Positions 1-5,827 of a stretch of DNA of 6,898 nucleotides are shown one piece after another (within the stretch, counting starts at the first letter, position 1; the number at the start of each line of letters is the position of its first letter). This stretch comes from an uncultured Bacilli bacterium (GTDB taxonomy: Bacteria; Bacillota_I; Bacilli_A; RFN20; CAG-631). The stretch lies in the NCBI GenBank assembly GCA_934202505.1, contig CAKPXW010000094.1, positions 1 through 6,898 of the forward strand, given 5' to 3'. The translations under genes were made by a program, and so were the position numbers. The notes beneath the pieces were generated by a model. That model made no database searches, was not told the origin of the DNA, and saw only the letters and a list, made by a program, of their open reading frames with translations.

Positions 1-129
1 ATATGAGCCTTCATTTATATGTAGCAATTCTAATTGTTGATGAAAATGTAGTTGCGATTCGTTTCTACCTACATTATAATAAATATTACTTTCATAGTCT
101 CTAGATACTTCATATAAAATCTCTTCCAT
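1..129 (-). CDS. AraC-type transcriptional regulator, N-terminal fragment (cut by window edge)
   Basis: Forty-three codons are visible from the ATG at 129-127 to the left edge of the window; the rest of the gene lies outside. The peptide starts MEEILYEVSRDY and contains HFHQQLELLHINEGSY (residues 28-43). This matches the opening of the cupin-like sensing domain of AraC-family regulators, where an H-x-H pair is followed by 'ELLYI.EG'. In that family the N-terminal barrel binds a small effector, often a sugar, and the C-terminal double helix-turn-helix binds DNA; the latter is not visible here. A GGATGGTGAG ribosome-binding region sits just upstream and a strong promoter lies at 153-180. The gene is divergent from the sirtuin/binding-lipoprotein pair, so it may control that pair as well as itself; this is inference. 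The cupin signature is short, so another cupin-domain regulator is possible. Confidence 0.7.
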   Translation of the reverse strand, partial: MEEILYEVSRDYESNIYYNVGRNESQLHFHQQLELLHINEGSY

Positions 130-152
130 TTTTCTCACCATCCTTATTATGA

Positions 153-180
153 ATTATAGCACAATAAAATTTTGTGTAAA
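153..180 (-). promoter_or_regulatory. Sigma-A-type promoter of the AraC-type regulator
   Basis: Read on the minus strand, a -35 box TTTACA (180-175) is followed after 16 bp by a perfect TATAAT -10 box (158-153), preceded by TGC, which forms an extended -10. The expected start of transcription is near 146, about 17 bases ahead of the ATG. Repeated TTGTG motifs overlap the -35 box and lie just upstream of it, as expected for an autoregulated promoter. Confidence 0.75.
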
Positions 181-196
181 GAAATTTTTGTGCAAA
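170..196. repeat. Pair of direct repeats TTTTGTGNAAA over the regulator promoter
   Basis: TTTTGTGTAAA at 170-180 and TTTTGTGCAAA at 186-196 match at 10 of 11 positions and are offset by 16 bp. A further TTGTG lies at 200-204 and an inverted CACAA at 160-164. AraC-family proteins usually bind two tandem half-sites with spacing of this order, and the first copy covers the -35 box of the divergent regulator. Function as an operator is inferred from position only; AT-rich DNA produces such repeats by chance fairly often. Confidence 0.4.
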
Positions 197-202
197 ATAT
201 TG

Positions 203-217
203 TGATTAATCTAATCA
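203..217. promoter_or_regulatory. 15-bp perfect dyad, possible operator
   Basis: TGATTA-ATC-TAATCA is a perfect inverted repeat with 6-bp arms around a 3-bp centre. It sits between the divergent regulator and the sirtuin gene. The shape suits a dimeric helix-turn-helix repressor or activator. No specific regulator family can be named from the sequence, and the short arms keep confidence low. Confidence 0.35.
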
Positions 218-320
218 TATGACATACATTAAGACATAATTTAATAAAATAATTAAATATGTCATTTATCATTAAATATATTTTTCCCAAATGTATTATA
301 AATATTCAAGGAGTTAATTT

Positions 321-1043
321 ATGGAAAAACTACAGGAAATAATAAATAATTCAAATAACATTGTTTTTTTTGGTGGAGCAGGTGTTTCAACTGAATCAGG
401 TCTTAAAGATTTTAGGAGTAAAGATGGTATTTATAATATGAAATATAATATACCACCTGAAACAATATTAAGTCATAGTTTTTTTATGAACCATTGTGAA
501 GAATTTTATGACTTTTATAGAAATTTTATTTTATATGACGAAAATAAAGTAAAACCTAATATCTGTCACTTTAAATTAAAAGAATTAGAAGATATTGGAA
601 AACTTAAAGCTATTATTACTCAAAATATTGATGGATTACATCAAAAAGCTGGAAGTAAAAATGTTATAGAATTACATGGAACAATAATGAAAAATTATTG
701 TTGCCAATGTTTTAAAGAATTTGATGGCTATAATTTCATTAAAAAGTGTCAAAAAATACCAAGATGTAATGTATGTGGTGGAATTATTAAACCAAAAGTT
801 GTATTATATGAAGAAAGTTTAGACAATTCTTGTTTAAATAAAGCCATTTACTTTATTGAAAATTGTGATACACTAATAGTAGCAGGAACGTCTTTAACAG
901 TTTACCCTGCCGCAGGGCTCATAAGATATTTCAAAGGTAAAAATTTAATTATAATAAATTATCAAACAACAAATTATAATCAAATTGCTGATTTGATAAT
1001 TAATGATTCTATATGTAAAACTTTTGCTAATATAAAGATATAA
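321..1043 (+). CDS. cobB: NAD-dependent protein deacylase (sirtuin, SIR2 family)
   Basis: This 240-residue protein is a complete single-domain bacterial sirtuin. It should remove acetyl or other acyl groups from protein lysines in the cytosol, consuming NAD+ and releasing nicotinamide and O-acyl-ADP-ribose. Visible motifs, in order: the NAD-binding GAGVSTESGLKDFRS (residues 19-33), TQNIDGLH (100-107), ELHG with catalytic His119, a zinc site made of C127-x2-C130 and C149-x2-C152, KPKVVLYEE (157-165) and GTSLTVYPAA (189-198). An extra Cys128 makes the first zinc knuckle CCQC. The start is fixed by AAGGAG at 308-313, seven bases before the ATG. Only 13 bp separate it from the downstream binding lipoprotein, so the two are probably cotranscribed. 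'KDFRS' and the short length resemble small Gram-positive sirtuins. Substrates cannot be inferred; cobB is the generic family symbol. Confidence 0.93.
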   Translation: MEKLQEIINNSNNIVFFGGAGVSTESGLKDFRSKDGIYNMKYNIPPETILSHSFFMNHCEEFYDFYRNFILYDENKVKPNICHFKLKELEDIGKLKAIITQNIDGLHQKAGSKNVIELHGTIMKNYCCQCFKEFDGYNFIKKCQKIPRCNVCGGIIKPKVVLYEESLDNSCLNKAIYFIENCDTLIVAGTSLTVYPAAGLIRYFKGKNLIIINYQTTNYNQIADLIINDSICKTFANIKI

Positions 1044-1056
1044 AAAGGAGGACTTT

Positions 1057-2913
1057 ATGAAAAAAAATTGTTTATTATCATCATTATTAGTACTGGCTTT
1101 ATGTGGATGTGGAGGTGGAAATGACAATCCTTCAACATCAACAACAGTTGTTGACCCATCAAGTAGACCATCAGAGTCAACATCTACTAATACTTCATCA
1201 TCATGGAGTGAACCTGAAATATCACAAGAAGATGATGTCGTAAAAATGATTCCTCAAGAAGTATTAAACTATGAAGGAAGCATTGACATTTTAATTTATA
1301 TTGAAGGTCAAGATAATACGATGGTTGATATTGGTAGTAGCCGTTACACCACACAAGATTTATTTGATACAGATATTGCAAAATATGCTGCAGCAGCAAG
1401 AGAATTTAGAAAAATTGCACCTAAGGTTAAATTTAACGTTATTTATTGCAATATTAATGATTTTGATGAAAGAATTCAACAATACAATGATCAAAATGGA
1501 CACTTACCTCATATTATCCACCCAACAAAACAATTTTATGAAATGATGGAAAATGGGTTAGTAGCTGATTTATCAAGATATAGTGATTCCGAATATTTCC
1601 AATCATTAAATCCATCATTTATGGAAAAGCTTACTTTCGGTAACTTTGTTGCAGCTTTTCCTACTCATTATGCCCCTTATGGCATGTTTGTTAATAAAAA
1701 CATTTTAAAGAAAGACTCAATTGTTGATCCTACAAATCAAATTGCTTATGAAGAATGGGTTGATAATTTAACATATGAAGAATTTGTAAATGTATGTAAA
1801 GAAACTTACCATCCATATGAAAATGCTGGATTATCTCATGTAACTGAAATGGCTCAATCATTATCTTATCCATCAATTTACAAGCAATATTGTGAAACAG
1901 GAGAAATTGAATTTAATAATGAAGATGTAAAGAAAATGCTTGAACTTGAAAGTGAACTTGCAGATTATTCAACATTTGATTATTCAGTGTCAGCAAACAC
2001 TACTAAAGATGAATTTACTGATGTTAAGTTCTGGAATGTAAATGATAGTTTTGTAAATGGTTACTTTACATTTGATATGGAAGCTCCATGGAACATTGGC
2101 GTTATTAGTCAAATTGCAGAGAATGCTGGAAAAGGACATAATGATTTTGATTTTATGCCATATCCAAAAGCTGATGAAAATACTGATAATTATGTAGGTA
2201 TTGGAATTGGCGGACTTGTAATTGGTGATCAATGTCCAATTAGTAATGGTGAGAAAAAATGCAGATCAGCTACTTCTCAATTAGAAATGGATGTTGCTGC
2301 ATATTTTACAATGTTTATGATTACAGACCCACGTGCAATAAAAGCTGAAGCAGAAATTGAATTTAAAATTAATGATAATACAGGAGCTACTTCTAAAGGT
2401 GTAGTACCTCTTCCATTAATTGATAAAAACTTTAGATTTTCTTGGCAAGATGATCCAGAAGTTGTCGCTTCAATTGGTGGAGACCCTTCTGAAGGATTCG
2501 ATAATAACTGGGAATATCAAATGTCTTTATATTTAAAAACATATAAAACATGGTGGGATGATTCAACAAATCCTGAACCTGATGTTAAGTATTTTACAAA
2601 TGTTAATTACGGTTTAAGCAAAATTATTGATATTGTATACGAACAACCAGAAAATGTTATAGATTATCGTTCATTACCTTTAACTATCAATCCAGGTGGA
2701 TCTGAAGTTATCAATATTATGGAAGATTGGTCAGATCGTTATGAAGATTATGTACTTACTAGTGAAACTTATGTAGCAGATTTAATTGCAAAACTTCCAG
2801 AAATGCAAGAAAAGGTAAATAGCAATACTAGAACAGCTTATGAATTCTTCCAAGAATGTCTTGATGATTTCTATGGCGTTGGTAAATATAATGTAATGGA
2901 AAAATTCCAATAA
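1057..2913 (+). CDS. Sugar-type ABC transporter substrate-binding lipoprotein
   Basis: This 618-residue protein carries a lipoprotein signal peptide (MKK, then a hydrophobic stretch to residue 15) with lipobox L-C-G-C, so Cys18 should be lipidated and anchored to the outer face of the membrane. A Ser/Thr-rich, Pro-containing linker (about 25-53) follows. The body looks like a family-1 extracellular solute-binding protein: GSIDILIYIEGQD (74-86), a helix with AAAAREFRKIAP (111-122), LPHIIHPTK (150-158), GLVADLSRY (167-175) and the hallmark AAFPTHYAPYGMFVNKNIL (199-217). These proteins capture sugars or oligosaccharides for an ABC importer. It is longer than the usual 400-480 residues, as in some binding proteins for larger glycans. 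AAGGAGG at 1045-1051 decides the start. No permease or ATPase gene follows, so it either serves a transporter encoded elsewhere or acts as a receptor. The substrate is unknown. Confidence 0.85.
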   Translation: MKKNCLLSSLLVLALCGCGGGNDNPSTSTTVVDPSSRPSESTSTNTSSSWSEPEISQEDDVVKMIPQEVLNYEGSIDILIYIEGQDNTMVDIGSSRYTTQDLFDTDIAKYAAAAREFRKIAPKVKFNVIYCNINDFDERIQQYNDQNGHLPHIIHPTKQFYEMMENGLVADLSRYSDSEYFQSLNPSFMEKLTFGNFVAAFPTHYAPYGMFVNKNILKKDSIVDPTNQIAYEEWVDNLTYEEFVNVCKETYHPYENAGLSHVTEMAQSLSYPSIYKQYCETGEIEFNNEDVKKMLELESELADYSTFDYSVSANTTKDEFTDVKFWNVNDSFVNGYFTFDMEAPWNIGVISQIAENAGKGHNDFDFMPYPKADENTDNYVGIGIGGLVIGDQCPISNGEKKCRSATSQLEMDVAAYFTMFMITDPRAIKAEAEIEFKINDNTGATSKGVVPLPLIDKNFRFSWQDDPEVVASIGGDPSEGFDNNWEYQMSLYLKTYKTWWDDSTNPEPDVKYFTNVNYGLSKIIDIVYEQPENVIDYRSLPLTINPGGSEVINIMEDWSDRYEDYVLTSETYVADLIAKLPEMQEKVNSNTRTAYEFFQECLDDFYGVGKYNVMEKFQ

Positions 2914-2926
2914 TTTAATAATACTT

Positions 2927-2970
2927 AAAAGGATGTTTAAAGACCAAAACTAGGCTTTAACATCCTTTTT
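2927..2970 (+). terminator. Intrinsic terminator after the binding lipoprotein
   Basis: The left arm AAAAGGATGTTTAAAG (2927-2942) pairs with CTTTAACATCCTTTT (2955-2969) through a long stem with one bulged T. The 12-base loop is at 2943-2954 and the 3' arm ends in a run of T. It lies 13 bases past the stop codon, closing the sirtuin/lipoprotein unit. Confidence 0.85.
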
Positions 2971-2990
2971 ATATGCAATAATTATTAATA

Positions 2991-3019
2991 TTGACAAATA
3001 TATATATATATACTATATT
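2991..3019 (+). promoter_or_regulatory. Strong promoter with a TA-repeat spacer, for the second lipoprotein
   Basis: A perfect TTGACA -35 box (2991-2996) and a TATATT -10 box (3014-3019) are separated by exactly 17 bp, the optimum for a sigma-A-type promoter. Most of the spacer is a dinucleotide tract, (TA)7 at 2999-3012. Transcription would begin near 3026, leaving a leader of roughly 57 bases with no convincing structure. Confidence 0.75.
2999..3012. repeat. (TA)7 dinucleotide tract inside promoter spacer
   Basis: Seven TA units run without interruption between the -35 and -10 boxes. A gain or loss of one unit would change the spacer to 19 or 15 bp and should strongly reduce promoter strength. 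This is the arrangement seen in known phase-variable promoters with TA spacers. Variation in this organism is not shown by a single sequence. Confidence 0.85.
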
Positions 3020-3082
3020 TTTAACAGATAAAGCTATTGCTAATTATTTTTTAGATGGAAAATTATTAAAAGGAGAGTTATT

Positions 3083-4000
3083 ATGAATAAGAAAATAATA
3101 ATTATTTTAGTTATTCTTTTTGCAAGTTCATGCAATTCTAATACTATTTCTAATAATTCAAGTAATGATGCATTTTTATCAAATTCATCTTCTATTACAA
3201 GCGACTTTAAACTTAAAGTACATGAAAATGATAATAAAATATCTTATATTCATAATAATGATCAAAAAGAAATATTAATTTATGATGAAATTAAATTTGA
3301 ATATTATTTTAATTATGAAATCGAATATGACATAAATAAATTTCAATTTGAAAACGATAATCAATTCGGCCATTTAAAACCAATTGCCTATTTTGAAAAC
3401 GAAAAAGTGAAAGTTATTAATAATCAAAAAGAAGAAGTATCATTTTATGTTACTAGCATTAAAGGAAATACATTTATACAAACAGCTTATGTAAGCCTTG
3501 CCAATTCTTATATAAACAAAAATGAAGCATCTACAAAAATGATGACTACATTAATGGGAGGTTCACCAAGTATAATTAATCATTTAATAGACTTTAATAC
3601 TTTAATGCCTGGTCAAGTATTAGAACTTGAATGTAGAAGTTTTTCTCAACATGATTTATTAGTTTGGGATGGATCAAATTGGCTTGTTGAAATAAATGGA
3701 GTTGTAGTTAATGTAAATATAAAATCAACTCCAACATATGTTCCATATATTATTCAAAAAGAAGATAATGAAATGATTTTACAAATTCAAGATGAAATAC
3801 AATATAGTACTTTTAATAAAACTTTATCTTTAGATAACTTTTCAGTAGTTGATAAAAATTATATAAAAATAGATCCAAAATCACTGATAGAAAATGATAT
3901 TGTTTATGTATCTTATGCATGTTATCCTACAATAATAGATGGAAAAGAAACATATCAAAATAAAAATATTTGTGCAATTTATAATTTTAATCCAAATTAA
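3083..4000 (+). CDS. Putative lipoprotein of unknown function
   Basis: I do not recognise this 305-residue protein. It starts MNKK, followed by a very hydrophobic I/L/V stretch (residues 5-13) and ASSC, so Cys17 is the likely lipidation site; the box A-S-S-C is slightly off the consensus, which prefers Leu or Val at -3. A Ser/Asn-rich linker follows (about 18-42). The remainder is polar, rich in Asn, Lys, Ile and Tyr, and alternates hydrophobic and polar residues in a way that suggests mostly beta structure. No further membrane segment and no catalytic motif is apparent. AAAGGAGAG at 3069-3076 sets the start. It lies alone between its own promoter and terminator, and its base composition looks even more AT-rich than that of the preceding lipoprotein gene. 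A surface-exposed, cell-envelope role is inferred from the signal peptide only. Confidence 0.8.
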   Translation: MNKKIIIILVILFASSCNSNTISNNSSNDAFLSNSSSITSDFKLKVHENDNKISYIHNNDQKEILIYDEIKFEYYFNYEIEYDINKFQFENDNQFGHLKPIAYFENEKVKVINNQKEEVSFYVTSIKGNTFIQTAYVSLANSYINKNEASTKMMTTLMGGSPSIINHLIDFNTLMPGQVLELECRSFSQHDLLVWDGSNWLVEINGVVVNVNIKSTPTYVPYIIQKEDNEMILQIQDEIQYSTFNKTLSLDNFSVVDKNYIKIDPKSLIENDIVYVSYACYPTIIDGKETYQNKNICAIYNFNPN

Positions 4001-4008
4001 AATGTATT

Positions 4009-4042
4009 AAAAACTGTTAAAATGAAACTTAACAGTTTTTTT
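4009..4042 (+). terminator. Intrinsic terminator after the second lipoprotein
   Basis: AAAAACTGTTAA (4009-4020) pairs with TTAACAGTTTTT (4029-4040) around an 8-base loop and runs into a T tract to 4042. It begins nine bases after the stop codon. Confidence 0.85.
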
Positions 4043-4048
4043 GATAAT

Positions 4049-4078
4049 AAAAAAGCCATCAACCTTTGTTGATGACTT
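4049..4078 (-). terminator. Intrinsic terminator of the guanine/hypoxanthine permease
   Basis: On the minus strand AAGTCATCAAC (4078-4068) pairs with GTTGATGGCTT (4063-4053), with one G-U wobble and a 4-base loop, followed by a run of six T (4054-4049). It lies 17 bases past the permease stop and faces the plus-strand terminator at 4009-4042, so the two converging units are insulated from each other. Confidence 0.85.
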
Positions 4079-4095
4079 TAAAACATTAAATTTTA

Positions 4096-5601
4096 TTAAA
4101 ATACTGTAGGTACACAGAAATATACAATAAATAATAAGCAAACAATTAACGCAACAACTGAAACTTCCCAAACTGGTTTTGCATATTTTTCTTTATTAAT
4201 TGCATATTTAATTAAAGAAATTAAATAAGTAATAGTGCAAATTAATACATAAGCAATCATACCAATACCAATACCATTAGTGATTGAGTAAGAAAGAGGC
4301 ATAACAGCAATTGTTAAGAATGCAGGAATAACTTCCTTAATAGAGTCAAGTTTTAAATTTTTAGCGCCTTTTAACATTAAGCAACCAACATATAATAAAG
4401 CAGATGAAGCTGCAGCACTTGGAATTGAAGCAATTAAAGGCATTAGGAATATTGCAAGGAAGAAGCATACAGCAGTTGATAAAGCAGTTAAACCAGTTTT
4501 ACCACCAGCAGCAACTCCAGAACCTGATTCTACAAATGTAGTAACTGTTGAAGTACCATATAAAGCACCAGTACAAGTAGCGATTGAGTCAGATAACATA
4601 ATTCCATCATAATGTAAAGGTGTACCATCTGCATCTACTAAATTAGCAGCGCTTGCACAACCAACACATGTTCCCATAGTATCAAACATATCAATCATAC
4701 AGAATGTAATAACAGTCATAACACATGGCATAATAGTAGCGTTAGCATCCCATTTAAATCCTTCTGTAAAAGCTGCAAGGAATGTTCCGCCATTGCTTGG
4801 GTCAAAACTAAAGAAATTTTTGAAATATTCCCAGAATTTCCAACTCATACCTGAATAAGTTGTAACACCAAGAGGAATACCTAAGATAGTTGCAAGAATT
4901 ATACCAATAATAACAGCGCCTTTAACATTGAAATGTTCTAATACGCCGATACATAATAAACCAAATAAACAAACAATTGCACCTTTTGGGAAAGCACTAT
5001 AGTCGTTAAATTTAACTAAAGTAACTAAAGTGTTACTATCTACAATGATGCCAGCATTTTGCATACCAATAAAGGCAATAAATAAACCAATACCAATTGA
5101 AATAGCATTTCTAATTGAAACAGGAATTCCTTTAAAAATTAATTCACGAATAGAAACTCCTTTAATTTTAATAATAGAAAGTAATAAGAATAAAACACCT
5201 GAAATTAAAACTAACAACATTGCATTTCCAAATGAACAATGGAAACCAAGTGAACCAGTTGCACCAATTAAGGCGCCAACCATTGAGTTTAGTCCAAGAC
5301 CTGGGGCTTGAGCAAGAGGCATTTTAGCAAGAAAAGCCATTAACATAGTACCTGTAATTGCACCAAGAGCAGTAGCAATAAATACAGATGCCCATAAATT
5401 AGATGATTGAGAGAAATCTCCTGTGATTAATGATGGGTTCAAAGTTAAAATGTAAGCCATTGCTAAGAATGTAACGATACCGGCAATGATTTCCACTCTA
5501 ATTGAAGAGCCTAGAGCTGAAATGTTGAAAAATTTGTCAAGTTTTTGCTTAAAAGACTTTTTTTCTTGTGATTGTTCCACAATTTTGTTTTCTTCTTCCA
5601 T
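4096..5601 (-). CDS. pbuG: Guanine/hypoxanthine permease (NCS2 family, AzgA subfamily)
   Basis: This 501-residue inner-membrane protein should import purine bases by proton symport. After a charged cytosolic N-terminus (1-33) it shows AzgA-subfamily signatures: VEIIAGIVTFLAMAYIL (36-52), MPLAQAPGLGLN (94-105), AISIGIGLFIAFIGMQNAGI (166-185), IDMFDTMGT with Asp304 and Asp307 (303-311), and GTSTVTTFVESGSGVAAGG (349-367) with Glu358. The acidic residues lie in the two half-helix regions that bind the base in NCS2 proteins. Many hydrophobic segments fit the 14-helix 7+7 fold. The start at 5601 is chosen because AAGGAGA precedes it and because the longer frame, opening at 5706, would begin inside the riboswitch and read through its terminator. 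Guanine-riboswitch control supports a guanine/hypoxanthine rather than adenine substrate. The exact paralogue (PbuG or PbuO type) is not certain. Confidence 0.93.
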   Translation of the reverse strand: MEEENKIVEQSQEKKSFKQKLDKFFNISALGSSIRVEIIAGIVTFLAMAYILTLNPSLITGDFSQSSNLWASVFIATALGAITGTMLMAFLAKMPLAQAPGLGLNSMVGALIGATGSLGFHCSFGNAMLLVLISGVLFLLLSIIKIKGVSIRELIFKGIPVSIRNAISIGIGLFIAFIGMQNAGIIVDSNTLVTLVKFNDYSAFPKGAIVCLFGLLCIGVLEHFNVKGAVIIGIILATILGIPLGVTTYSGMSWKFWEYFKNFFSFDPSNGGTFLAAFTEGFKWDANATIMPCVMTVITFCMIDMFDTMGTCVGCASAANLVDADGTPLHYDGIMLSDSIATCTGALYGTSTVTTFVESGSGVAAGGKTGLTALSTAVCFFLAIFLMPLIASIPSAAASSALLYVGCLMLKGAKNLKLDSIKEVIPAFLTIAVMPLSYSITNGIGIGMIAYVLICTITYLISLIKYAINKEKYAKPVWEVSVVALIVCLLFIVYFCVPTVF

Positions 5602-5605
5602 ATTT

Positions 5606-5612
5606 TCTCCTT
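5606..5612 (-). promoter_or_regulatory. Ribosome-binding site fixing the permease start
   Basis: AAGGAGA on the minus strand, four bases ahead of the ATG at 5601-5599. It lies after the riboswitch terminator, so only read-through transcripts can be translated from it. No such site precedes the in-frame ATG at 5706. Confidence 0.85.
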
Positions 5613-5624
5613 TTCCTTTTGAAT

Positions 5625-5656
5625 AAAAAAGAATTCCGCGCATTGACGGAATTCTT
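5625..5656 (-). terminator. Riboswitch-controlled intrinsic terminator
   Basis: On the minus strand AAGAATTCCG (5656-5647) and CGGAATTCTT (5638-5629) form a perfect 10-bp stem with loop TCAATGCG, followed by six T (5630-5625). TCCGTCA, spanning the left arm and loop (5650-5644), is exactly complementary to TGACGGA at the 3' edge of the aptamer. The leader can therefore fold instead as an antiterminator when no purine is bound. Confidence 0.9.
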
Positions 5657-5700
5657 AAATTTATAGAGCCAATAAGGAATCTACAATTAAAAGATTTATC

Positions 5701-5765
5701 CGTCATAGTCCTAAATTTACGGTTTAGGGTAGAGACTGCTTACCATATTTAAGCGTTATATGACA
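5701..5765 (-). ncRNA. Purine riboswitch aptamer, guanine class
   Basis: On the minus strand all landmarks of the purine aptamer are present. P1 is TGTCATA (5765-5759) with TATGACG (5707-5701), the outermost pair being a wobble. J1/2 begins TAA. P2 is GCTTA/TAAGC with loop AATATGG. The core is TCTCTACC (5735-5728). P3 is CCTAAA/TTTAGG with loop CCGTAAA. The GG of L2 and CC of L3 can form the loop-loop contact. The base matching position 74 of the B. subtilis xpt aptamer is C (complement of 5708), which selects guanine or hypoxanthine over adenine. U is kept at the position matching 51 (5731), which argues against the 2'-deoxyguanosine variant. It controls the downstream AzgA-type permease. 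Confidence 0.95.
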
Positions 5766-5789
5766 TGGAAGTCTTTTTTAGACACCTTT

Positions 5790-5818
5790 ATTATAAGCGA
5801 AAGTTTTTTTTATTTCAA
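5790..5818 (-). promoter_or_regulatory. Sigma-A-type promoter of the riboswitch/purine permease unit
   Basis: On the minus strand TTGAAA (5818-5813) and a perfect TATAAT (5795-5790) are 17 bp apart. Transcription should start near 5783, about 18 bases ahead of the aptamer P1. It lies between the uracil permease stop and the riboswitch, so the purine permease can be expressed independently of the uracil permease. Confidence 0.8.
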
Positions 5819-5827
5819 TTGTTTCTT

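Noticed and set aside
291..306. Promoter for the sirtuin with -10 TATTAT at 294-299.
   Set aside because: Not listed as a feature because no acceptable -35 box lies 16-18 bp upstream and the leader would be only about 15 bases; it remains the best candidate but is weak.
945..1127. Minus-strand open frame across the sirtuin/lipoprotein junction.
   Set aside because: It overlaps two confident genes and their ribosome-binding site, and its sequence is low-complexity with no family features.
1187..2232. Several short frames on both strands within the binding-lipoprotein gene (1187-1399, 1301-1546, 1990-2232).
   Set aside because: All lie inside one continuous gene with clear family motifs and are out-of-frame shadows.
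2982..3085. Open frame through the leader of the second lipoprotein ending ...NYFLDGKLLKGELL and stopping at a TGA that overlaps the lipoprotein ATG, resembling a translationally coupled short gene or gene remnant.
   Set aside because: It has no ATG or ribosome-binding site, its only plausible start (TTG at 2991) is the -35 box and would not be transcribed from this promoter, and the last residues are simply the Shine-Dalgarno region read as codons.
5030..5311. Plus-strand open frame of 93 codons inside the purine permease.
   Set aside because: It is antisense to strongly conserved transporter sequence, has no ribosome-binding site and reflects the codon bias of the real gene.
5701..5765. 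Adenine or 2'-deoxyguanosine riboswitch as alternatives to guanine.
   Set aside because: The ligand-reading position is C, not U, which excludes adenine, and the U typical of guanine aptamers is kept at the position matching 51, where the deoxyguanosine type usually differs.
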